Below, piece by piece: positions 26,838-34,212 of a stretch of 64,000 bases of DNA. Below the pieces are notes generated by a model. It worked only from the letters and a program-made list of their open reading frames with translations, was not told the origin of the DNA and searched no databases. The position numbers and the translations under genes are program-made. The number at the start of each line of letters is the position of its first letter. Positions within the stretch are counted from its first letter, which is position 1. Source of the stretch: Thermaerobacillus caldiproteolyticus (lineage in GTDB: Bacteria; Bacillota; Bacilli; Bacillales; Anoxybacillaceae); assembly GCF_013761245.1 (NCBI RefSeq), contig NZ_JACDUT010000001.1, positions 434,001 through 498,000 on the forward strand, in the 5' to 3' direction.

Positions 26838-27605
26838 TTAGATTCCAAGTCCCTCCATCAAAGGAGGAGCTTCTATGGTTTCGAACTCTTTCAACACGTT
26901 TTGTCTCATTTCTTGAAAAGACGGATGAGCCCGTTGTCTCGGAAACGGTAAATGGATGGGAATGATTCTGCTGATCCGCCCTGGTTTTGCCTTCATGATG
27001 ACTACTCGACTCCCTAGATAAACAGCTTCATCCAAATCATGAGTCACTAAAATCATCGTTATGCGCTTGTTCCTCCATACTTCCAAAAGAACATCCTGCA
27101 AATGTTTTCTTGTAAACGCATCAAGTGCACTAAAAGGTTCATCTAGTAACAATATTTTTGGTTCTCGCAACAGCGCTCTAGCAATCGAGACTCGCTGTGA
27201 CATTCCTCCCGACAATTCCTTTGGATAGGCTTTCTCAAACCCTTTCAGCCGGACAATATCAATCAATTCATCTACCTTTTTGCGAATTTCCCGATCTCTC
27301 AGCGATAAATTTGCAGCAATATTTTCTTCGACGGTCAACCACGGGAATAGGCGATGTTCTTGGAAAATAAATCCTTGATTCGTTCCCGGTCCTTGAATAG
27401 GAACGCCATTCATTTCCACGATCCCGTTGTAATCCGCATCAAGTCCAGCAATGATTTTTAGCAAGGTGCTTTTTCCGCAGCCACTTGGACCAATGACAGT
27501 GACAAATTCTCCATCGGCAATCTCTAAATGGATATCCTGAAGAGCATGAACCGTCGTCTGTCCTTTTCGGAAAGACTTATCTCTTATATGAATCTGTACA
27601 CCCAA
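26838..27605 (-). CDS. ssuB: Sulfonate ABC transporter ATPase
   Basis: 255-residue nucleotide-binding subunit. Walker [10 protein letters not shown], signature [10 protein letters not shown], Walker [13 protein letters not shown] and switch VTHDLDEA are all present. First gene of ssuBACED, behind a leader of about 215 bases with a strong hairpin (27719-27767). The start is preceded by AAGGAGGGATCGC-type spacing. The operon serves sulfur acquisition from sulfonates when sulfate and cysteine are scarce. Confidence 0.94.
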   Translation of the reverse strand: MGVQIHIRDKSFRKGQTTVHALQDIHLEIADGEFVTVIGPSGCGKSTLLKIIAGLDADYNGIVEMNGVPIQGPGTNQGFIFQEHRLFPWLTVEENIAANLSLRDREIRKKVDELIDIVRLKGFEKAYPKELSGGMSQRVSIARALLREPKILLLDEPFSALDAFTRKHLQDVLLEVWRNKRITMILVTHDLDEAVYLGSRVVIMKAKPGRISRIIPIHLPFPRQRAHPSFQEMRQNVLKEFETIEAPPLMEGLGI

Positions 27606-27689
27606 AAGCGATCCCTCCTTATCATCCTTGTGCTTGGTTTCAATCCTTTACTATCTACATTCTTGATGCGAAGCAAATTTTATTTATTA

Positions 27690-27701
27690 TTCCTATAGGA
27701 A
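27690..27701. promoter_or_regulatory. 12-bp palindrome in the ssu leader
   Basis: TTCCTATAGGAA is a perfect palindrome between the leader hairpin and ssuB. A related CCGATAGGAAAAG lies further upstream near 27805-27817. Sulfur regulators such as CymR recognise ATNGGAAT-like DNA, but assignment to CymR is only a guess. Confidence 0.4.
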
Positions 27702-27718
27702 AACTATGTTTAATAGAA

Positions 27719-27767
27719 AGAAAAAAGGTCTTTGATGCATGAAACATCTCATGTCATCAAAGACCTT
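27719..27767 (-). terminator. Attenuator-like terminator in the ssu leader
   Basis: The 13-base perfect arms AAGGTCTTTGATG and CATCAAAGACCTT (27725-27737 and 27755-27767) are followed on the minus strand by TTTTTTCTTTC. The terminator stands between the promoter at 27830 and ssuB. No other gene precedes it that would need it, so conditional read-through is likely. Confidence 0.8.
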
Positions 27768-27829
27768 CGGTATGTCCGATCAGCCCGTTAACTTTATACA
27801 AACTTTTCCTATCGGTTTTATTGTATACA

Positions 27830-27858
27830 AATATAAATGATTTTTGTTAGTCAGTCAA
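27830..27858 (-). promoter_or_regulatory. SigA promoter of the ssu leader
   Basis: TTGACT (27853-27858), 17 bases, TATATT (27830-27835), minus strand. The predicted RNA starts near 27822, about 55 bases before the attenuator hairpin. Confidence 0.75.
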
Positions 27859-27984
27859 CGTTTTTTTACATTTATTCTCAAATTATCCATCCTTACTTCT
27901 ATCTATAATCTAGAGAGAAACTTTTTTGTAAATGAGAGGAGAGCTCGTCTCATAACTTATGAAACCGCCAATAAATGTAAGATG

Positions 27985-28022
27985 TAAAAAAGAGGCTCAG
28001 ACGATTGTCCGAACCTCTTTTA
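27985..28022 (-). terminator. Terminator of trxA
   Basis: AAAAGAGGTTCGGAC and GTCTGAGCCTCTTTT arms enclose an AATC loop, followed on the minus strand by TTTAC. The stretch 27860-27984 shows no gene. Confidence 0.85.
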
Positions 28023-28032
28023 ACTCCATCGA

Positions 28033-28347
28033 TTACACATGTTTTTCTAACAATTGTACAAGCGCTTCTTTTGGCTGGTATCCGACTACTTTATCTACAA
28101 CTTCGCCGTTTTTGAAAACGTACAAAGTCGGAATGCTCATTACGCCGTATTTTGCTGCAGTTTCTTGGTTTTCATCGACGTTCACTTTCACTATTTTTAC
28201 TTTGTCTCCCATTTCTTGATCTACTTCTTCTAAAACAGGTGCGATCATTCGGCAAGGTCCGCACCAAGGAGCCCAAAAGTCGACTACTACAACTCCCTCG
28301 CCTGTTTCTGTCGCAAATGTTTGATCAGTCGCATTTACAATTGCCAT
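28033..28347 (-). CDS. trxA: Thioredoxin
   Basis: Cytoplasmic disulfide reductase, 104 residues. The active site WCGPC occupies residues 28-32, with the cis-proline segment SIPTLYVF. The start follows AGGAGG. It is monocistronic, with its own terminator. In B. subtilis it adjoins uvrC; here about 13.7 kb of other genes intervene. Confidence 0.97.
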   Translation of the reverse strand: MAIVNATDQTFATETGEGVVVVDFWAPWCGPCRMIAPVLEEVDQEMGDKVKIVKVNVDENQETAAKYGVMSIPTLYVFKNGEVVDKVVGYQPKEALVQLLEKHV

Positions 28348-28387
28348 TATCCATTCCTCCTATTCATAACTATGTGCATGTAAACAA

Positions 28388-28417
28388 AGTATATCATTTA
28401 ATCGATGCAGGTGCTAA
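28388..28417 (-). promoter_or_regulatory. Probable promoter of trxA
   Basis: TTAGCA (28412-28417), 18 bases, TATACT (28388-28393), minus strand, about 40 bases before the start codon. The -35 is weak. Confidence 0.5.
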
Positions 28418-28466
28418 CTTTTTGCTTCACTTCTAATATTCGCTTTCACAAGATAATTATGCTTAA

Positions 28467-28494
28467 GAAAAAAACGGGCTTCTCACCCGTTTTG
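28467..28494 (-). terminator. Terminator of the fad/etf operon
   Basis: AAAACGGGTGAGAAGCCCGTTTTTTTC on the minus strand is a GC-rich hairpin plus T-run, directly after the etfA stop. Confidence 0.9.
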
Positions 28495-28501
28495 AAAATC
28501 G

Positions 28502-29479
28502 TTATGAACGCACTTTCAGCTTTTTAAACTCTTCCGTTAAAAGCGGTACAACTTCGAATAAATCGCCGACAATGCCGTAATCCGCCACTTTGAAAATGTT
28601 TGCTTCAGAGTCTTTGTTAATGGCGACAATGACTTTGGAGTTGGACATACCGGCTAAGTGTTGAATCGCTCCGGAAATGCCGCACGCGATATAAAGATCA
28701 GGAGTAACCACTTTTCCAGTTTGGCCAATTTGCAATGAGTAGTCGCAATAGCCAGCATCGCACGCACCGCGTGACGCCCCAACGGCGCCTCCTAACACTT
28801 CGGCTAATTCTTGAAGCGGTTTAAATCCATCCGCGCTTTTCACGCCGCGACCGCCAGCGACGATGACTTTCGCTTCCGATAAGTCGACACCTTCAGCTGT
28901 TTTACGGACAACTTCTTTAACAATTGTACGCAGGTCTTTAATATTAGCGGATAGGTTCGTGACATTCCCTGAACGTGCTTCATCCCGCTCAAGCACTGGA
29001 ATATTGTTTGGACGAACGGTAACAAAAATTACACCATCGGTGACGATTTTCTTTTCAAACGCTTTTCCAGAGTAAATCGGACGCGTAAACACTAAGTTTC
29101 CGCCCGCTTCTTCTACAGCAACGACGTCGGAAACAAGACCGGAGTTTAATTTTGTCGCCAATTTTGGCGCTAAATCTTTTCCTAACGCAGTATGACCAAA
29201 GACAATTCCTTCCGGTTTTTCTGAATCGATAACTGCCATGAGCGCTTGGCCATAGCCATCGGAAGTGTAATGATTCAATTTCTCATTTTCAACAGTGACG
29301 ACGCGGTCTGCTCCGTAATAAATAAGCTCATTGGCATATGACTGAGCGCTCTCTCCGAGCAATACAGCCACGACTTCTCCGCCTTGAGCGATCGTTTTCG
29401 CGGCAGCAATCGCTTCAAATGAAACGTTTCTTAATGATCCGTCACGAATTTCTGCTAATGTTATTACTTTTCGACTCAT
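28502..29479 (-). CDS. etfA: Electron transfer flavoprotein alpha subunit
   Basis: FAD-binding subunit, 325 residues, that passes electrons from acyl-CoA dehydrogenases to the respiratory chain. The C-terminal FAD domain has GRGVKSADGFKPLQELAEVL, GASRGACDAGYCD and GQTGKVVTPDLYIACGISGA, including the conserved Arg and the flavin-contact Gln-Thr-Gly. It is the last gene of fadR-fadB-etfB-etfA. Confidence 0.96.
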   Translation of the reverse strand: MSRKVITLAEIRDGSLRNVSFEAIAAAKTIAQGGEVVAVLLGESAQSYANELIYYGADRVVTVENEKLNHYTSDGYGQALMAVIDSEKPEGIVFGHTALGKDLAPKLATKLNSGLVSDVVAVEEAGGNLVFTRPIYSGKAFEKKIVTDGVIFVTVRPNNIPVLERDEARSGNVTNLSANIKDLRTIVKEVVRKTAEGVDLSEAKVIVAGGRGVKSADGFKPLQELAEVLGGAVGASRGACDAGYCDYSLQIGQTGKVVTPDLYIACGISGAIQHLAGMSNSKVIVAINKDSEANIFKVADYGIVGDLFEVVPLLTEEFKKLKVRS

Positions 29480-29528
29480 GTTCCATCCCCCTGTTTGCTA
29501 AAATAAACGATTGCGATTCTTCACATCA

Positions 29529-30302
29529 TTAAACGACTTTCGCTTCTGTGCGTAACAGCGTGACAAGCTCCTTTACTTGATCCGCCAGCTCGCCTTGAAG
29601 AATTTTTCCTGCCTCTTTTTTCGGCGGCAAGAAAACTTCGATTGTTTTTGTTTTCGCTTCTACATCATCTTCTTCTAAGTCCAAGTCATCTAACTCTAAT
29701 TCTTCGAGCGGCTTCTTTTTCGCTTTCATAATTCCTGGCAAAGAAGGATAGCGCGGTTCATTTAACCCTTGTTGCGCTGTCACCAGCAATGGAAGCGATG
29801 CTTCAATGATTTCTTCGTCTCCTTCAACATCGCGAACGATCGTTACTTTTCCACCATCAATGTCAAGCTTCGTAATCGTCGTCACGTAAGAAATGCCAAG
29901 CAATTCAGCGACGCGCGGGCCGACTTGTCCTGAGCCGCCGTCAATCGCCACATTTCCAGCTAAAATTAAATCTGGCTGCTTATCTTTTAAATATTCGGCA
30001 ATAATTTTTGCAGTGGTATATTGATCTTGTTCTTCTACATCATCTTCGACGTTGATTAACACTGCTTTATCGCATCCCATCGCCAATGCAGTGCGCAATT
30101 CTTTTTCCGCGTCCTCATTTCCTACGGTAATCACGGTAATTTCTCCGCCATGCTTGTCGCGAACTTGAATCGCCTCTTCAATCGCGTATTCATCATACGG
30201 ATTAATAATAAACTCAGCACCATCTTCATTCACTTTGCCGTTCGCAATGACAATTTTCTCTTCTGTGTCAAACGTGCGCTTCATTAAGACAAAAATGTTC
30301 AT
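29529..30302 (-). CDS. etfB: Electron transfer flavoprotein beta subunit
   Basis: 257-residue partner of EtfA with an AMP site. IVANGKV, NPYDEYAIEEAIQVRDKHGG and GNVAIDGGSGQVGPRVAELLG are family blocks, the latter contributing to AMP/FAD binding. It starts 64 bases after fadB and precedes etfA by 49 bases. It acts in the cytoplasm at the membrane face. Confidence 0.96.
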   Translation of the reverse strand: MNIFVLMKRTFDTEEKIVIANGKVNEDGAEFIINPYDEYAIEEAIQVRDKHGGEITVITVGNEDAEKELRTALAMGCDKAVLINVEDDVEEQDQYTTAKIIAEYLKDKQPDLILAGNVAIDGGSGQVGPRVAELLGISYVTTITKLDIDGGKVTIVRDVEGDEEIIEASLPLLVTAQQGLNEPRYPSLPGIMKAKKKPLEELELDDLDLEEDDVEAKTKTIEVFLPPKKEAGKILQGELADQVKELVTLLRTEAKVV

Positions 30303-30366
30303 GAAAGCCCCTCCTTATGTTTATGAAACATTTATTCAGTTTTAAAGATTCTGTAAATTTAAGTTG

Positions 30367-31140
30367 CTATTTTCCTTGAAATTGCGGAGATCGCTTTTCG
30401 ATAAATGCTTGTACGCCTTCCTTTGCATCTTCGGATGTAAACACGTTTCCGAACAGCTCTGCTTCATAGCGGACCGCTTCATGAAATGATTTTTCCTTCG
30501 CGGCGTTTAAAAGTTGAAGCGTAGCGCGAATGGAAATCGGGCTTTTTTGCGCGATTTTGTTTGCTAATGTTTTCGCTTCCTCCAGCAGCTGTTCTTCTGG
30601 TACCGCCCGGTTCGCCAGACCCCATTGAACCGCTTCTGTGCCGGTAATCGGCTCACTTGTCCACATCATTTCTGCCGCTTTTCCGGAACCAACGTAACGG
30701 GGTAATCGCTGTGTTCCGGCAAATCCCGGAATAATGCCCAGCTGCAATTCCGGCAATCCGAGTTTGGCGTTTTCTGCAACTATACGAATATGGCAACTCA
30801 TCGCCAGCTCCAATCCACCACCTAATGCAGCTCCGTGGATGGCGGCAATGATCGGTTTTGGAAATTGCTCTATCTGCTCCATGACTTGTTGACCTGCACG
30901 TGCCAACTCCGCTGCCTGCTCTCTTGAGCTAACAGCTGTAAATTCTTTAATATCGGCACCAGCGGAGAAAAATCTCCCTTCTCCATGAAGAAGAATGACC
31001 CGAACTTTGTCATCGGTCTCTAATTGTTCTAACAGCATTGAAAGCTCTTTCAAAACAGCGGACGATAATGCGTTGGCCGGAGGGTGCAAAAGAGAAACAG
31101 TCGCGACAAATCCCTCCGTATTCGTTTTGAAAAACTCCAT
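30367..31140 (-). CDS. fadB: Enoyl-CoA hydratase
   Basis: Crotonase-family enzyme (257 residues) that hydrates trans-2-enoyl-CoA in beta-oxidation. The first oxyanion block is GRFFSAGADIKEF, the second GAALGGGLELAMSC. The two catalytic glutamates lie in GGGLELA and LPELQLGIIPG. It corresponds to B. subtilis YsiB/FadB. Located 33 bases after fadR. Confidence 0.93.
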   Translation of the reverse strand: MEFFKTNTEGFVATVSLLHPPANALSSAVLKELSMLLEQLETDDKVRVILLHGEGRFFSAGADIKEFTAVSSREQAAELARAGQQVMEQIEQFPKPIIAAIHGAALGGGLELAMSCHIRIVAENAKLGLPELQLGIIPGFAGTQRLPRYVGSGKAAEMMWTSEPITGTEAVQWGLANRAVPEEQLLEEAKTLANKIAQKSPISIRATLQLLNAAKEKSFHEAVRYEAELFGNVFTSEDAKEGVQAFIEKRSPQFQGK

Positions 31141-31173
31141 GTTCTCCCTCTCCCCTTTGTCATTTTCTTGGAT

Positions 31174-31758
31174 TCAAGAGGCGGAGCAGCCTCTTGTCAA
31201 CAGCTCGTGAACAGGTTTGGCTAAAGCCACTAAATCGTATTTTTGCTCATTCATCACCCATGTCGTTACCGTTTCATCAATCGTACCGAAAATCATTTGT
31301 CTTGCAAGGCGAACATCTAAATCTTTGCGAAACTCTCCTTTTTCGATTCCTTCTTTGACAATCTGATCGACAACGCGTAAATAGCCTTTTAGCACTTCGT
31401 TAATTCGTAGACGCAATTCTTTATTTGATTGACGCAATTCAAGTTGAGTAACGATCGCTAAGTGACGATCAGCAGATAATAGTTGAAAATGTTTTTCTAC
31501 TAACACATATAACTTCTGTGAAGGACTCGAAATTCCTTCTATTTCTTGCCCAATTTTCTCAATAAATGAGCCCATTTTTTCACGAAAAAGCGAAACGAGA
31601 ATATCTTCTTTATTTTTAAAGTATAAATAAATCGTTCCGTCTGCGACCCCCGCTTGTTTCGCAATTTTGGATACTTGTGCTTGGTGGTAGCCGTTTTCGG
31701 CAATGACAACTACTGCTGCTTCGATGATTTGTTTAAATTTCGGTTTGTCTCTTTTCAA
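31174..31758 (-). CDS. fadR: TetR-family fatty-acid degradation repressor FadR
   Basis: 194 residues. The N-terminal helix-turn-helix contains IAENGYHQAQVSKIAKQAGV and TIYLYFKNKEDIL; the C-terminus is the acyl-CoA sensing domain. Start TTG at 31756-31758 behind AAGGAG. An 18-base near-palindromic operator sits in its own promoter (31782-31799), implying autoregulation. In B. subtilis FadR (YsiA) represses beta-oxidation genes and long-chain acyl-CoA releases it. Confidence 0.94.
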   Translation of the reverse strand: MKRDKPKFKQIIEAAVVVIAENGYHQAQVSKIAKQAGVADGTIYLYFKNKEDILVSLFREKMGSFIEKIGQEIEGISSPSQKLYVLVEKHFQLLSADRHLAIVTQLELRQSNKELRLRINEVLKGYLRVVDQIVKEGIEKGEFRKDLDVRLARQMIFGTIDETVTTWVMNEQKYDLVALAKPVHELLTRGCSAS

Positions 31759-31781
31759 TACTCATTCTCCTTTTCAAAATA

Positions 31782-31799
31782 TGAATGAATAATCATTCA
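31782..31799. promoter_or_regulatory. FadR operator
   Basis: TGAATGAATAATCATTCA agrees with the published B. subtilis FadR site pattern TGAATGAMTANTCATTCA. It lies just downstream of the -10 of the fadR promoter. Confidence 0.9.
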
Positions 31800-31806
31800 T
31801 ATTTCT

Positions 31807-31836
31807 ATTTTAAAAACTATCTGTTAATTTTGTCAA
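31807..31836 (-). promoter_or_regulatory. SigA promoter of fadR operon
   Basis: TTGACA (31831-31836), 18 bases, TAAAAT (31807-31812), minus strand. The FadR site covers the likely transcription start. Confidence 0.8.
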
Positions 31837-31882
31837 GATGAAGTTTTACAAAAGAAAGAGCCTTTTCCGTTGGCAGGCCCTT

Positions 31883-33559
31883 TTACCCTTTTTTGTTTTC
31901 CTCTTCCACTAACACCCGGCGTAAAATTTTCCCGACCGCTGTTTTTGGAAGTTCTTTACGGAACTCATAGATACGCGGCACTTTATAGGCTGCCAATCGA
32001 CTTCTCATAAATTCGTCCAACTCTTCTTCGGTACATTGTTCTCCTTCTTTGAGCACGATAACCGCCTTCACTGTTTCGCCTCGATATTCGTGCGGAACGC
32101 CAACAACGACCGCTTCTTTCACTTTTGGATGCTCATATAATACTTCTTCGACTTCGCGCGGATAAATATTATATCCGCTGGCAATAATTATATCTTTCTT
32201 GCGGTCGACGATGAAGAAATATCCACGTTCATCCATATATCCTACATCCCCTGTATATAGCCAGCCGTCGCGCAATACACTTTCCGTCTCAAATGGTTGG
32301 TTCCAATATCCTTTCATCACTTGTGGACCACGAATAATAAGTTCACCAATTTCGTTCACCTTCGCTTCTTGTCCAGTTTCTAGCGAGATAATCTTTGCCT
32401 CCGTATCCGGCCACGGAACGCCAATGCTTCCTTTTATCCGTTCACCGTCCCATAAAAAATTCGCATGGGTAACAGGGGATGCTTCAGTTAAACCGTATCC
32501 TTCAATGAGCTTTCCTCCGGTTATTTGTTCAAATTTCTCCTGCACCTCTACCGGCAGCGGAGCCGAACCGCTAATGCATGCTTTGATGGACGACAAATCA
32601 TAACGGGATAAGTTTGGATGATTTAATAGTGCGATATACATCGTCGGTGCTCCGGGGAACAACGTCGGTTTTTGCTTTTCGATCGTTTTTAGCGTCATTT
32701 CGACATCAAATTTCGGGAGGAGAATCATTTTATACGCTCGCATGATCGCTAAATTCATAATCGTCGTCATGCCGTACACGTGAAAAAATGGCAATACTCC
32801 TAAAATCGCTTCATTCCCTTTTTCGCAGCGGTACATCCAATGAACGCACATCAACGTGTTCGCAATTAAATTGCGATGGGTAAGCATCGCTGCTTTCGGA
32901 AACCCTGTCGTGCCACCCGTATATTGCAGCAATGCAACATCTTCAACTGGGTCGACCTCAACATTGATTTCATTTGGGCTCGTTCGGGCAACAATATTGG
33001 AAAAGAGATGCTGGTCGTCACGCTCTTCGATTTGCACCGCAACCGGCTGCTGCCTTTTTTGCACAAATGGATAGAGCCATTTTTTCAGTGGCGGTAAATA
33101 ATCTTTGATGCTCGTAATAATGATGTGCTTGACGTTCGTGTGCCCTTTTACTTTGACCGCCTTTGGATAAAGCATATCCAATGTAATTAACACCGTTGTT
33201 CCGCTATCGTTAAGTTGGTATTCAAGCTCGCGTTCCGTATAAAGCGGGTTCGTTTGTACGACGATTCCTCCAGCGAACAGCACCCCGTAATAGCTGATGA
33301 CTGACTGCGGACAGTTTGGGAGCATAATCGAGACACGATCTCCTTTATTTAGTCCGATGTTCACGAGATAGTTTGCGAAAGCTAACGACTGTTCGTACAC
33401 CTCTTGAAAAGTTAACGTTTTTCCAAGAAAATAAATCGCTTCTTTTTGCCCAAATTGCGCTGCCGTTTCCCTTAAATAGTCCGGTAGCGTTTTTGCCGGA
33501 TAGTCAAGATGTGGCGAAATTTGCGGCGGGTAATAAGCGAGCCACGGTTTTTCCATCAT
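31883..33559 (-). CDS. lcfA: Long-chain fatty-acid-CoA ligase
   Basis: It activates fatty acids to acyl-CoA with ATP. The 558 residues have the adenylate-forming motifs YTGGTTGFPKAAMLTH (P-loop), EGYGLTEASP, YTGDVGYMDERGYFFIVDR, and the C-terminal catalytic lysine in KTAVGKILRR. The start codons ATG ATG follow GGAGGGG. It stands directly upstream of the fadR unit, as in B. subtilis. A weak TGAATnnn-type FadR-like site lies near 33575-33593 but is poorly matched. Confidence 0.94.
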   Translation of the reverse strand: MMEKPWLAYYPPQISPHLDYPAKTLPDYLRETAAQFGQKEAIYFLGKTLTFQEVYEQSLAFANYLVNIGLNKGDRVSIMLPNCPQSVISYYGVLFAGGIVVQTNPLYTERELEYQLNDSGTTVLITLDMLYPKAVKVKGHTNVKHIIITSIKDYLPPLKKWLYPFVQKRQQPVAVQIEERDDQHLFSNIVARTSPNEINVEVDPVEDVALLQYTGGTTGFPKAAMLTHRNLIANTLMCVHWMYRCEKGNEAILGVLPFFHVYGMTTIMNLAIMRAYKMILLPKFDVEMTLKTIEKQKPTLFPGAPTMYIALLNHPNLSRYDLSSIKACISGSAPLPVEVQEKFEQITGGKLIEGYGLTEASPVTHANFLWDGERIKGSIGVPWPDTEAKIISLETGQEAKVNEIGELIIRGPQVMKGYWNQPFETESVLRDGWLYTGDVGYMDERGYFFIVDRKKDIIIASGYNIYPREVEEVLYEHPKVKEAVVVGVPHEYRGETVKAVIVLKEGEQCTEEELDEFMRSRLAAYKVPRIYEFRKELPKTAVGKILRRVLVEEENKKG

Positions 33560-33634
33560 ATCCCCTCCGTGTTTGATTATTCAGACGATTCATTTTTATT
33601 TTATTATACTTTTCGAAATTTTACATCATAAAAA

Positions 33635-33672
33635 AATAAGCGCCTACTATTGCTGTTGTAGGACGCTTATTG
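33635..33672 (-). terminator. Terminator between yshE side and lcfA
   Basis: AATAAGCG and CGCTTATT arms, extended by TCCTAC/GTAGG, are followed on the minus strand by TTTTTTTATG. It ends transcription coming from the polX-mutS2-yshE direction. Confidence 0.85.
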
Positions 33673-33681
33673 TTTTCTTAT

Positions 33682-33764
33682 TAAGCAAAAAATAATAAGT
33701 AAACAATGCCGATGACAAGAAAGACACCACATAAAACAAATAATACCTTCGCTAATGTCTCCAT
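33682..33764 (-). CDS. Candidate very small membrane protein, frame uncertain
   Basis: Between yshE and the terminator, the minus strand starts at ATG (33762-33764) as METLAKVLFVLCGVF and then, in a frame one base off, continues LVIGIVYLLFFA to a TAA at 33682-33684. If one base is missing near 33720 this would be a 27-residue single-helix protein. As written the start frame instead runs on through the terminator. Too short for normal gene calls. Real, frameshifted or chance are all open. Confidence 0.3.
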
Positions 33765-33789
33765 CTCTCTTTTACTCCCCGTATTCGTT

Positions 33790-34197
33790 CTAATGAATTC
33801 CTTCACCAATCACAAATGATAAGCCGATCGAAATGACCATAGAAATCAAGCCGACCGCACGATTATCCTTGGCAATCTCCTCGTCAATATTAAATTTTGG
33901 CGTTAAAAATTCATAAATAAAATAGGCGATAAGCAATAAAATAAACCCGTACACACCCCAACCGATCATCGCAAGCAGTGAATCATGATGATGAAGTGCA
34001 TATCGAAAAATATTAGCGATACCAAAAATTTTTCCACCCGTTGCCATAGCAACAGCCACGTTTCCATTTTGAATCTCATCCCAATTTTTATATTTGGTGA
34101 CGAGCTCAAAAATCGCTAAAAACACAACCATACATAGGACAGCTACACTAAAATTTGCTGCAATTTTCACTACTTCATTTTCCCAAAAGGAGTTCAT
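33790..34197 (-). CDS. yshE: DUF350 family membrane protein YshE
   Basis: 135 residues with four hydrophobic helices, typical of DUF350: VVFLAIFELVTKYKNWDEIQNGNVAVAMATGG-like middle (short form FELVTKYKNWDEI), and an IGEGIH C-terminus. Function is unknown. It follows mutS2 by 15 bases, in the same order as B. subtilis. Confidence 0.85.
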   Translation of the reverse strand: MNSFWENEVVKIAANFSVAVLCMVVFLAIFELVTKYKNWDEIQNGNVAVAMATGGKIFGIANIFRYALHHHDSLLAMIGWGVYGFILLLIAYFIYEFLTPKFNIDEEIAKDNRAVGLISMVISIGLSFVIGEGIH

Positions 34198-34212
34198 CGT
34201 CTTCGCCCCTTA

